DNA of 35,846 bases from Scatomorpha sp036653715 (lineage in GTDB: Bacteria; Bacillota; Clostridia; Oscillospirales; Oscillospiraceae): NCBI GenBank assembly GCA_036653715.1, contig JAVVTL010000006.1, positions 1 through 35,846 of the forward strand. The letters run 5' to 3'. This document shows positions 22,955 through 30,990 of this stretch, one piece after another; the first letter of the stretch is position 1, and each line of letters begins with the position of its first letter. A program made the translations under genes and the position numbers. Below the pieces are notes generated by a model. It made no database searches. It was not told where the DNA came from and saw only the letters and a list, made by a program, of their open reading frames with translations.

Positions 22955-24114
22955 AAATACGCGGATATCTTCGTCCGGACGGCAAATACGGCGTCCGCAA
23001 TCACCTGCTCGTCATCCCCACCTCCGTCTGCGCGAGCGACACCGCCTCGCGCATAGCCGCCCAAATTCCCGGTGCGGTGGCAATCCCCCATCAGCACGGC
23101 TGCTGCGAGGTCGGCGACGACTACGAGCAGACCGTCCGCACCCTTATAGGCTTCGGCAAAAACCCGAACGTGGGCGCAGCCCTCGTCATCGGGCTCGGCT
23201 GCGAGGGAATTCAGGCCGGGCTTGTGGCGGAGGAAATTGCCAAGACCGGCAAGCGCGTGGAAATGATAGTTATTCAGGAGCACGGCGGCACGCTCGGCGC
23301 TATACAGCTCGGCACGCGCCTTGCCGCCCAAATGTCCGTTGAGCTTTCCCGCATGGAGAAGGTCGAGTTCGACATGAGCCGCCTTATTCTCGGTCTCGAG
23401 TGCGGCGGAAGCGACCCCACGAGCGGCATAGCCTCAAACCCCGTCATGGGCGCCTGCTCCGACCTTCTGCTCGCCGAGGGCGGCACGAGCATCCTCAGCG
23501 AATCCGCCGAGATGATAGGCGCGGAGCACCTTTTGGCCGCGCGTGCCACAACGCCCGAGATTGGCGAAAAGTTCCTCGCCATAGTCCGCCAGACCGAACA
23601 GCGGGCCGTGGACATGGGCCATGACCTGCGCGGCACCCAGCCCACCCCCGGCAACATCGAGGGCGGCATTACCACCATCGAGGAAAAATCCCTCGGCTGC
23701 ATCTACAAAGCCGGCAACGCCGACCTCGTCGGCACGCTTGACTACTCGGAGGAGGTCCCCGCGCTGCCAAAGGGCCTGTTTTTCATGGACACCCCGGGCG
23801 AGGACATCGACTCCATCACCGGCATGGTTGCGGGCGGCGCACAGATAGTCACCTTCACCACCGGGCGCGGCACACCGACGGGCTGCCCCATCGCCCCCGT
23901 CATAAAGCTCACCGGCAACAGCGACACCTACGGAAAAATGCTTGACAACATCGACTTCAACGCGGGGCGCGCCATAAGCGGCGAGGCGACCGTGGACGAG
24001 CTGGGACGCGAGCTTTTCGACGAGCTTGTCGAGGTCTGCAACGGAAAGCTCACAAAGGCCGAAAGCCTCGGCCACAACGAATTCGGCGTTTTCCGCATAG
24101 GCTACACCTTTTAG
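22951..24114 (+). CDS. UxaA/SuyB-like large subunit (hydro-lyase or sulfo-lyase)
   Basis: A 387-residue protein matching the C-terminal catalytic part of altronate/galactarate dehydratases and the SuyB subunit of sulfolactate lyase. Visible landmarks are GYLRPDGKYGVRNHLLVIPT, HQHGCCEVG, GLGCEG, LECGGSDPTSGIASNP and GRGTPTGCPIAP; conserved cysteines and the ECGGSD segment are thought to hold the metal. It should work with the SAF subunit encoded just upstream. In this operon, with a C4-acid kinase and PdxA2, a sugar-acid dehydratase is the first choice; sulfolactate lyase is the main alternative because the split 95 + 387 layout is that of SuyAB. No clear terminator follows before the pyrimidine promoter. 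Confidence 0.87.
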   Translation: MKIRGYLRPDGKYGVRNHLLVIPTSVCASDTASRIAAQIPGAVAIPHQHGCCEVGDDYEQTVRTLIGFGKNPNVGAALVIGLGCEGIQAGLVAEEIAKTGKRVEMIVIQEHGGTLGAIQLGTRLAAQMSVELSRMEKVEFDMSRLILGLECGGSDPTSGIASNPVMGACSDLLLAEGGTSILSESAEMIGAEHLLAARATTPEIGEKFLAIVRQTEQRAVDMGHDLRGTQPTPGNIEGGITTIEEKSLGCIYKAGNADLVGTLDYSEEVPALPKGLFFMDTPGEDIDSITGMVAGGAQIVTFTTGRGTPTGCPIAPVIKLTGNSDTYGKMLDNIDFNAGRAISGEATVDELGRELFDELVEVCNGKLTKAESLGHNEFGVFRIGYTF

Positions 24115-24145
24115 TCGCAGGTTCTTTGGCGTTTTTTGTCTCCCG

Positions 24146-24205
24146 CCGTGCTTGACTTTGTTGTCGCATTCTGTTATTATAAACGCGACAAATCTTTAAG
24201 CACGG
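24146..24205. repeat. Nested inverted repeats over the pyr promoter
   Basis: Outer arms CCGTGCTT (24146-24153) and AAGCACGG (24198-24205) enclose inner arms TTGTCGC (24161-24167) and GCGACAA (24185-24191). The spacers on the two sides are 7 and 6 bases. The centre of symmetry falls on the -10 box of the pyr promoter. It could be an operator, or a hairpin formed only in transcripts arriving from the upstream sugar-acid operon. Confidence 0.7.
24152..24180 (+). promoter_or_regulatory. Sigma-70/A-type promoter of the pyr operon
   Basis: TTGACT (24152-24157), a 17-base spacer and TATTAT (24175-24180) form a strong housekeeping promoter. The predicted start is near 24187, giving a leader of about 120 bases before pyrC. 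Confidence 0.82.
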
Positions 24206-24207
24206 TG

Positions 24208-24293
24208 CGGAGACGCCGGCAAGAGGACATACCGACGGGGGCTTATGCCCTCTTGTCTCTGTGTATTCCTGCGGGCTTCGCGGGAATTTTTTT
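24208..24293 (+). promoter_or_regulatory. pyr operon leader with attenuator hairpin
   Basis: The leader RNA can form an extended stem (CGGAGA 208-213 with TCTCTG 256-261, then a five-base bulge, then CAAGAGG 220-226 with CCTCTTG 249-255). A classical intrinsic terminator follows at 24265-24293: nine pairs with a five-base loop and seven T, ending 17 bases before the pyrC ATG. A terminator in this position points to transcription attenuation. I did not find the PyrR binding consensus, so the controlling factor is open. Confidence 0.75.
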
Positions 24294-24309
24294 GATATAC
24301 GGAGATAAT

Positions 24310-25473
24310 ATGGACTACCTCAAAAATGTTACCTATTATAAAAATGGCGCTCTCATAAAGGGCGACGTGTCCGTCGGTGACGGATGCGCCCTTGACGGTG
24401 ACGGCTTGTTTGTTTTTCCCGGTTTCGCAGATGTGCATACGCATCTGCGCGAGCCGGGTTTTTCATATAAAGAGACAATCCGCACAGGCACCCGCGCCGC
24501 CGCGCGCGGCGGCTACACCGCCATCTGTTCCATGCCGAATGTCGAGCCGCCGCCGGACTCCATGGACGGGCTTTTGCCCCAGCTTGGGTTAATTCAGGGC
24601 GACGCCGCAATTCGCGTCTACCCCCACGGCACGATAACGCGAGGCAGAAAAGGCCGTGCGCTCTCCGACATGGCCGACCTCGCCCCCTATGTCCGCGCCT
24701 TCTCCGACGACGGCAGCGGAGTTCGGGACGAAGCCCTTATGCGAGCCGCCATGCTGAAGGCGAAATCCCTCGGCAGGCTCATCGCCGCCCACTGCGAGGA
24801 CGAGAACGCCCCGCCCGAGGAGAGCGAATGGCGCGAGCTTCGCCGCGACCTCGCCCTCGTCCGCGAGACGGGCTGTGCCTTCCACGTCTGCCACGTCTCC
24901 AAAAAAGAATCAATCGAGCTTATACGCGCCGCGAAGGCGGAGGGGCTGGACGTCTCCTGCGAGACGGCTCCGCACTATCTCCTGCTTGACAACACCATGT
25001 TAAAGGACGACGGGCGCTTCAAAATGAACCCGCCCATCGGCAGCGGAGAGGACAGAGCCGCGCTCCTTGCCGCCCTCGCCGACGGGACGATAGACATGAT
25101 TGCCACCGACCACGCGCCGCACTCGGCGGCGGAGAAAGCCGGCGGCTTCGCCAAGAGCGCAAACGGCGTCTCGGGCCTCGAATGCGCCTTTTCGGTTTTA
25201 TATACCTCGCTTGTGCTGACCTCCGTCATCACGCTTCCGAAGCTTATCGAGCTTATGAGCGTCAACCCCTCGCGGCGCTTTCGGCTCGCCTCGGACCCCG
25301 GCGACCTCTGCGTTTTCGACCTCGACACCGAGTTTTGCATAGACCCCTCGGAGTTTTTATCCATGGGGAAGTCCACGCCCTTTGAGGGCATGAGAGTACG
25401 CGGCCGCTGTCTGCTCACATTGGCGGACGGCGAGAAAGTTTGGGAGGATAAAGAATATGCCAAAAAGAACTGA
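24310..25473 (+). CDS. pyrC: Dihydroorotase (class I)
   Basis: A 387-residue cyclic amidohydrolase that closes carbamoyl-aspartate to dihydroorotate, the third step of pyrimidine synthesis. The metal motif HTHLREPG (His43 and His45), the substrate segment SMPNVEP, AFSDDG near 131-135, HVCHVS and ATDHAPH are all present, placing it in the type I (longer) dihydroorotases. The start at 24310 has GGAG upstream and lies just after the leader terminator. The frame is open further upstream, but that extension crosses the promoter and leader and resembles nothing. Its 3' end overlaps carB by 17 bases. Confidence 0.93.
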   Translation: MDYLKNVTYYKNGALIKGDVSVGDGCALDGDGLFVFPGFADVHTHLREPGFSYKETIRTGTRAAARGGYTAICSMPNVEPPPDSMDGLLPQLGLIQGDAAIRVYPHGTITRGRKGRALSDMADLAPYVRAFSDDGSGVRDEALMRAAMLKAKSLGRLIAAHCEDENAPPEESEWRELRRDLALVRETGCAFHVCHVSKKESIELIRAAKAEGLDVSCETAPHYLLLDNTMLKDDGRFKMNPPIGSGEDRAALLAALADGTIDMIATDHAPHSAAEKAGGFAKSANGVSGLECAFSVLYTSLVLTSVITLPKLIELMSVNPSRRFRLASDPGDLCVFDLDTEFCIDPSEFLSMGKSTPFEGMRVRGRCLLTLADGEKVWEDKEYAKKN

Positions 25474-28400
25474 CCTCAAGAAAATACTCGTCATCGGCTC
25501 CGGCCCCATCGTCATAGGACAGGCAGCCGAATTTGACTATGCCGGCACACAGGCATGTCTCGCACTCAAGGAGGAGGGCTATGAGGTGGTTTTGGTGAAC
25601 TCCAACCCCGCCACCATCATGACCGACGTCTCCATGGCGGACAAGGTCTATATGGAGCCGCTCACCCTCGAATATGTCGCCCGCATACTGCGCTTTGAGC
25701 GGCCGGACGGCATCGTCCCCGGCATCGGCGGGCAGACGGGACTGAACCTCGCCATGCAGCTCTACAAAAAAGGAATACTTCGCGAGTGCCGCTGCGAGCT
25801 GCTCGGCACCGACGCGCTCAGCATAGAAAAGGCGGAAGACAGAGAGCTTTTTAAAGAATTCTGCCAGCATCTTGGCGAGCCCGTGCTCCCCTCCGTCATC
25901 GCCCACACAATCGAGGACGGCGAAAACGCCGCCCTCCAAATCGGCTATCCCGTGGTGCTGCGCCCCGCCTTTACACTCGGCGGCACCGGCGGCGGCTTTG
26001 CGGAGGACGTCACCGAGCTGCGCGAGCTGATGGCAAACGCGCTCACCCTCTCCCCCGTCCATCAGGTGCTCGTCGAAAAGAGCGTCAAGGGCTGGAAGGA
26101 AATCGAGTTTGAGGTCATGCGCGACGCGACCGACGCCGCCATCGTTATCTGCGACATGGAAAACATCGACCCCGTCGGCGTCCACACGGGCGATTCCATG
26201 GTCGTCGCCCCCTGCCAAACCCTCTCTCCCGCCGACCTCTCCATGCTGCGCGAGAGCGCCCTTCGAATGATACGCGGGCTTGAGATTGCCGGCGGCTGCA
26301 ACGTCCAGTTTGCCCTCTCGCCGGACTCCTCGGAATACTACCTCATTGAGGTTAACCCCCGCGTCTCCCGCTCCTCCGCGCTGGCGTCCAAGGCCTCCGG
26401 CTACCCCATCGCGCGGGTCACCGCAAAAATTGCCGTCGGTCTGAACCTTGACGAGATTATGCTTGGCGACCGCTCCGCGCTCTTTGACCCCTCTCTCGGC
26501 TATATCGTCGCGAAGATGAGCCGCTTCCCCTTCGATAAATTCACCTCTGCCTCCAATAAGCTCGGCACACAGATGAAGGCGACAGGCGAGGTCATGTCCA
26601 TCGGCAAGACCCTCACGGAGAGCATGATGAAGGCAATCCGCTCCCTCGAAACGGGCGTCTGCCACCCCTACCTGCCGAGGTTTGACACTTGGACGAAGGC
26701 GTCCCTCCTTGATTACGTCAAGGACGGCACGGACGACCGCATCCACGCCATAGCGCAGCTATACCGCCTCGGCGCGACCACGGAGGAGCTTTACGCCGCC
26801 TCCAAAATCGAGGCCGCCTTTCTTGACGCGATAAAGCACGTCGTGGAGCTTGAGGTCTCGCTCGCCGCCCGCCCGATGTACGCGGAGGCGCTGCGCGAGG
26901 CAAAGCGCTCCGGCGTCTCCGACAAATACCTCGCGAAGCTCTGGAACATTCCCGAGCGCGAGATATACGAGCTGCGCCTCTCGCTCGACATCGTCCCCTC
27001 CTGGCTCATGATTGACACCTGTGCCAAGGACGAGACGAGCTATATTCCCTTCTTCTACTCCTCCTACAACGCCGAGGGCGGCACACCAAGCCGCGACCGC
27101 GTCTCCGACAGGGAAAAAATCATCGTCCTCGGCTCCGGCCCCATACGCATCGGTCAGGGCGTGGAATTCGACTATTCCACCGTCCATGCGGTAAAGGCCA
27201 TAAAGCGCCTCGGCTATGAGGCCATCATCATAAACAACAACCCCGAGACGGTCTCGACCGACCACACCACCGGCGACAAGCTCTACTTCGAGCCGCTGAC
27301 CGCCGAGTGCGTCATGGACGTCGTTAACCACGAAAAGCCCCTTGGCGTCATCGCCACGCTGGGCGGGCAGACCGCCATAAACCTCGCCTCCGAGCTGCGC
27401 GCGCGCGGCGTAAAGCTCATAGGCACCGACCTTCCCGCCATCGAGCGCGCGGAAAACCGCGACTCCTTTGAAAAGCTGCTGCACACCCTCAACATCCCCC
27501 AGCCGCGCGGTCACGCCGTCACAAGCGTCGATGCGGGCGTCAGGGCGGCGGAGGACGTCGGCTACCCCGTTCTCGTCCGTCCGAGCTACGTCCTCGGCGG
27601 CAGGGCAATGCAGATTGTGAACAACGAGCAGGCGCTGCGCTCCTACCTCCAGACCGCCGTCGATATAAGCGACGACCAGCCCGTGCTTGTCGACAAATAC
27701 ATCAAGGGCCGCGAGCTTGAGGTCGACGCCGTTTGCGACGGCACCGACGTTTTCGTCCCCGGCATTATGGAGCACGTCGAGCGCACGGGAATCCACTCGG
27801 GCGACAGCATCAGCGTCTACCCCACCTTCTCCGTCTCCGCCAAGGCAAAGGGCACTATGCTCGAATACACCAAAAAGCTCGGCCTCGGCATCGGCGTCGT
27901 CGGCCTCTTTAACGTCCAGTTCATCGTCGACAAAAACGACGACGTCTACATCATCGAGGTAAACCCCCGCTCCTCCCGCACCGTGCCCTTCCTCTCCAAG
28001 GCGACGGGCTACCCCATCGCGGATATCGCCACCTATGCCATGCTCGGCAAGACGCTCAAGGAACAGGGCATCTTCATGATATACCCCGAGGAAAAGCAAA
28101 AGCATTATGTCAAGGTTCCCGCCTTTTCCTTCTCCAAGCTCCACGGCATGGACTCCTACCTCTCCCCCGAGATGAAGTCCACCGGCGAGGCCATAGGCTG
28201 CGACAGGCAGCTGAACCGCGCTCTCTACAAGGCGCTTCAGGCTTCGGGACTGAGCGTCGTGAACTACGGCACGGTCTTCGCCACCATCGCCGACGCGGAC
28301 AAGGCGGAGGCGCTCCCCCTCATACGTCGCTTCTATAACCTCGGCTTTAACATCGAGGCCACGCGCGGCACCGCCGCCTTCCTCAAGGAGCAGGGCATCC

Positions 28401-28648
28401 GCACCCGCGAGCGCGCCAAGCTCTCCGAGGGCTCGGGCGAGATTCTTGACTCCATACGTCAGGGCCACGTCGCCTACGTCATTAACACCCAGTCCCTCGA
28501 TTCCGTCAGCCAGACGAGCGACGGTCTGCGCATACGCCAGTGCGCCACCGAGAACAATATCGCCATCTTCACCTCCCTCGACACCGTTCGGGTACTGCTC
28601 GACGTGCTTGAGGAAATCACCATAAAAGTCGAGACAATAGACGCATGA
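25457..28648 (+). CDS. carB: Carbamoyl-phosphate synthase large subunit
   Basis: A 1063-residue full-length CarB with the internally duplicated ATP-grasp layout. The N half begins with GSGPIVIGQAAEFDYAGTQA (about 14-33); the C half begins with GSGPIRIGQGVEFDYS near residue 560; an MGS-like allosteric domain occupies about 935-1063. It makes carbamoyl phosphate from bicarbonate, ATP and ammonia supplied by the glutaminase subunit CarA. No carA gene is in the window, although carA normally precedes carB, so CarA must be encoded elsewhere. The gene overlaps pyrC by 17 bases and pyrK by 4 (ATGA), indicating tight translational coupling. Confidence 0.97.
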   Translation: MPKRTDLKKILVIGSGPIVIGQAAEFDYAGTQACLALKEEGYEVVLVNSNPATIMTDVSMADKVYMEPLTLEYVARILRFERPDGIVPGIGGQTGLNLAMQLYKKGILRECRCELLGTDALSIEKAEDRELFKEFCQHLGEPVLPSVIAHTIEDGENAALQIGYPVVLRPAFTLGGTGGGFAEDVTELRELMANALTLSPVHQVLVEKSVKGWKEIEFEVMRDATDAAIVICDMENIDPVGVHTGDSMVVAPCQTLSPADLSMLRESALRMIRGLEIAGGCNVQFALSPDSSEYYLIEVNPRVSRSSALASKASGYPIARVTAKIAVGLNLDEIMLGDRSALFDPSLGYIVAKMSRFPFDKFTSASNKLGTQMKATGEVMSIGKTLTESMMKAIRSLETGVCHPYLPRFDTWTKASLLDYVKDGTDDRIHAIAQLYRLGATTEELYAASKIEAAFLDAIKHVVELEVSLAARPMYAEALREAKRSGVSDKYLAKLWNIPEREIYELRLSLDIVPSWLMIDTCAKDETSYIPFFYSSYNAEGGTPSRDRVSDREKIIVLGSGPIRIGQGVEFDYSTVHAVKAIKRLGYEAIIINNNPETVSTDHTTGDKLYFEPLTAECVMDVVNHEKPLGVIATLGGQTAINLASELRARGVKLIGTDLPAIERAENRDSFEKLLHTLNIPQPRGHAVTSVDAGVRAAEDVGYPVLVRPSYVLGGRAMQIVNNEQALRSYLQTAVDISDDQPVLVDKYIKGRELEVDAVCDGTDVFVPGIMEHVERTGIHSGDSISVYPTFSVSAKAKGTMLEYTKKLGLGIGVVGLFNVQFIVDKNDDVYIIEVNPRSSRTVPFLSKATGYPIADIATYAMLGKTLKEQGIFMIYPEEKQKHYVKVPAFSFSKLHGMDSYLSPEMKSTGEAIGCDRQLNRALYKALQASGLSVVNYGTVFATIADADKAEALPLIRRFYNLGFNIEATRGTAAFLKEQGIRTRERAKLSEGSGEILDSIRQGHVAYVINTQSLDSVSQTSDGLRIRQCATENNIAIFTSLDTVRVLLDVLEEITIKVETIDA

Positions 28649-29376
28649 AAAAAGGGCTTTTCCTCGTCCGTGAAAACCGACGGCTTGCAAACGACATATA
28701 TCTCCTGCGCCTTGAGGGCGACGCTTCCGGCTTCACCGCGCCGGGGCAGTTTGCCGACATTGAGCTGCCCGGCTTTTTCCTGCGGCGGCCCTTCTCCGTC
28801 TGCTGCTGGGACGACGTGGGCTTCTCCCTCGTCTATCGCGTCGCCGGCAGCGGCACGGAGCGCATGAGCGGGCTTCCCCTCGGCACGGAGCTTGACGTCC
28901 TCACAGGGCTCGGCAACGGCTTTGATGTCGCGCTCTGCGGCAAAGCTCCGCTGCTCGTCGGCGGCGGCAGCGGCGTCTCCCCCCTGCCGGGTCTTGCAAA
29001 AAGCCTTGTCGCCGCAGGCGCGGCACCGACGGCAATCCTCGGCTTCCGCTCGGCGGCGGACGTTTTCCTCACAGCCGAGCTTGAGCGCGCGGGCGCCAAA
29101 ACCATCCTCCTCACCGAGGACGGGAGCGCGGGACTGCGCGGCCTCGTCACGGACGCGATGGACGGGCTCGCCTACTCCCACGTCTGCGCCTGCGGGCCGG
29201 AGGCAATGCTGAAGGCCGTCTGCGAAAAATCACTCACCTCGGGGCAGTTCTCCTTTGAAGCGCGCATGGGCTGCGGCTTCGGCGCCTGCATGGGCTGCTC
29301 CTGCGAGACGAAATACGGCGCAAAACGCATCTGCCGCGACGGGCCGGTGCTGATGAAGGAGGAGATAATTTGGTGA
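28645..29376 (+). CDS. pyrK: Dihydroorotate dehydrogenase electron-transfer subunit
   Basis: A 243-residue ferredoxin-reductase-like protein. The FAD-binding motif RRPFS is at about 47-51, a glycine-rich NAD-binding segment (LVGGGSGVSPL) lies near 104, and a C-terminal [2Fe-2S] site uses Cys210, Cys215, Cys218 and Cys230. PyrK passes electrons from dihydroorotate, via PyrD, to NAD. Its ATG overlaps the carB stop by four bases, and its end overlaps the pyrD start. The presence of PyrK marks the partner PyrD as type 1B. Confidence 0.95.
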   Translation: MKKGLFLVRENRRLANDIYLLRLEGDASGFTAPGQFADIELPGFFLRRPFSVCCWDDVGFSLVYRVAGSGTERMSGLPLGTELDVLTGLGNGFDVALCGKAPLLVGGGSGVSPLPGLAKSLVAAGAAPTAILGFRSAADVFLTAELERAGAKTILLTEDGSAGLRGLVTDAMDGLAYSHVCACGPEAMLKAVCEKSLTSGQFSFEARMGCGFGACMGCSCETKYGAKRICRDGPVLMKEEIIW

Positions 29377-30287
29377 ACACAAGTGTGAGCCTTGCGGGAC
29401 TGACCCTCAAAAACCCCGTCATCCCCGCCTCCGGCTGCTTCGGCTACGGCCATGAATTTGCCGAGCTTTACCCCCTCGACCTGCTTGGCGCCATCGCCAT
29501 AAAGGGCACAACCGCCGAGCCGCGCTTCGGCAATCCCACGCCCCGCATAGCCGAGACCGCCTCCGGCCTCCTAAACTCCGTGGGACTGCAAAATCCCGGG
29601 CTTGACGCCGTCATCGAACACGAGCTGCCCGCGCTCGGGCGGGTCTTCTCCGGGCCGATAATCGCGAACGTCAGCGGCTTCGAGGTTGAGGAATACATCC
29701 GCTGTGCCGAGCGGATGGACGCACAGCCCGGTGTTTCGATTATCGAGGTCAACATCAGCTGCCCCAACGTCCACGGCGGGGGGCTTGCCTTCGGAACCGA
29801 CCCCTGCGCCGCCTTTGACGTCACCCGCGCCGTTAAGCGCATTGCCAAAAAGCCGGTCTTCGTCAAGCTGTCGCCCAACGTCTCCGACATCGTCACTATA
29901 GCAAAGGCCTGCGCGGACGCGGGCGCGGACGGCCTCACGCTCATCAACACCCTCCTTGGCATGAGAATAGACCTCGCTTCGCGAAAGCCCCTGCTCGCAA
30001 ACGTCACCGGCGGACTTTCCGGCCCCGCCGTCCTGCCCGTGGCACTGCGGATGGTCTGGCAGGTCTTCAAGGCTGTCAGGCTCCCGATAATCGGCTGCGG
30101 CGGCGTCTCCTCCGCGGAGGACGTTATCGAGATGCTCTCCGTCGGTGCCTCCGCCGTGGAAATCGGCGCGGCAAACCTCAAAAACCCGTTCGCCTGCAAG
30201 GAAATTATCGAAGCCCTCCCCGCCGCCATGGAGCGGCTCGGAATTGAAAATTTATCTGATATTACAGGAGCTGCACATGAAGGATAG
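29373..30287 (+). CDS. pyrD: Dihydroorotate dehydrogenase, type 1B catalytic subunit
   Basis: About 304 residues. The FMN-barrel enzyme oxidises dihydroorotate to orotate. The type 1 active-site cysteine lies in NISCPNVHGGG (Cys131 when counted from the alternative start), and ASGCFGYG and IGCGGVSSAEDV are standard family segments. There is no ATG. AAGGAGG at 29356-29362 serves either GTG at 29373, which overlaps the pyrK stop as GTGA, or TTG at 29370; GTG is preferred as the commoner start codon. The 3' end overlaps pyrF by 11 bases. Confidence 0.94.
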   Translation: MNTSVSLAGLTLKNPVIPASGCFGYGHEFAELYPLDLLGAIAIKGTTAEPRFGNPTPRIAETASGLLNSVGLQNPGLDAVIEHELPALGRVFSGPIIANVSGFEVEEYIRCAERMDAQPGVSIIEVNISCPNVHGGGLAFGTDPCAAFDVTRAVKRIAKKPVFVKLSPNVSDIVTIAKACADAGADGLTLINTLLGMRIDLASRKPLLANVTGGLSGPAVLPVALRMVWQVFKAVRLPIIGCGGVSSAEDVIEMLSVGASAVEIGAANLKNPFACKEIIEALPAAMERLGIENLSDITGAAHEG

Positions 30288-30990
30288 AGACGTTATAATC
30301 GCCTGCGACTTTGGGAGCGCCTCCGAGACGCTCGCTTTTCTCGCCCGCTTCGGCTCGGCACGGCCCTATGTCAAGGTCGGCATGGAGCTTTTCTACGCGG
30401 AAGGCCCGAGCATAGTGCGGGAGCTTTCGGAGCGCGGTCACCGCGTTTTCCTTGACCTCAAGCTCCACGATATACCGAACACCGTGAAAAAATCCATGCG
30501 CGTCCTCTCGGGCCTCGGTGCGGACATGGTAAACCTCCACGCCGGCGGCACCCGCGCCATGATGGAAGCGGCGCTTGAGGGGCTTACCCGCCCCGACGGC
30601 TCTCGCCCCCTGCTCGTCGCCGTGACGCTTTTGACCTCCGTCTCGGAGGCGGCGATGGGTTCGGAGCTGCTGATTTCCGGCAGTCTCCCCAACGCCGTCA
30701 TGAGCTACGCCGAAAACGCCCGCGCCGCGGGACTGGACGGCGTCGTCTGCTCCCCGCTCGAGGCCGGGCGAGTCCACGAGGTCTGCGGCAAGGATTTTCT
30801 CACCGTCACCCCCGGCGTCCGCTTTGCCGACGGCGACAAGGGCGACCAGATAAGAATCACCACCCCCGCCGGCGCACGGGAATACGGCAGCGACTTCATC
30901 GTCGTCGGCCGCCCCATCACCGCCGCCGCCGACCCTGCGGAGGCATACAGCCGCTGCTGCAAGGAATTTTTGGGAGGTACATCAATATGA
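30277..30990 (+). CDS. pyrF: Orotidine 5'-phosphate decarboxylase
   Basis: A 237-residue barrel enzyme that decarboxylates OMP to UMP, the last step of the pathway. The catalytic Asp-Lys-Asp array is visible in DLKLHDIPNTV (Asp60, Lys62, Asp65), and the phosphate-binding end in VTPGVRF and IVVGRPIT. The ATG at 30277 follows CAGGAG. A longer in-frame reading would run through most of the end of pyrD and is rejected. The gene overlaps pyrD by 11 bases and pyrE by 4. The length and motif fit the short bacterial group. Confidence 0.95.
   Translation: MKDRDVIIACDFGSASETLAFLARFGSARPYVKVGMELFYAEGPSIVRELSERGHRVFLDLKLHDIPNTVKKSMRVLSGLGADMVNLHAGGTRAMMEAALEGLTRPDGSRPLLVAVTLLTSVSEAAMGSELLISGSLPNAVMSYAENARAAGLDGVVCSPLEAGRVHEVCGKDFLTVTPGVRFADGDKGDQIRITTPAGAREYGSDFIVVGRPITAAADPAEAYSRCCKEFLGGTSI

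Noticed and set aside
24136..24309. In-frame 58-codon extension of pyrC upstream of its ATG
   Set aside because: It would cross the pyr promoter, the nested dyad and the leader terminator, has no ribosome binding site and does not resemble dihydroorotase.
26759..28690. 643-codon open frame on the minus strand opposite carB
   Set aside because: It is the antisense shadow of an unmistakable full-length CarB in GC-rich DNA; its translation has no recognisable domain and no ribosome binding site.
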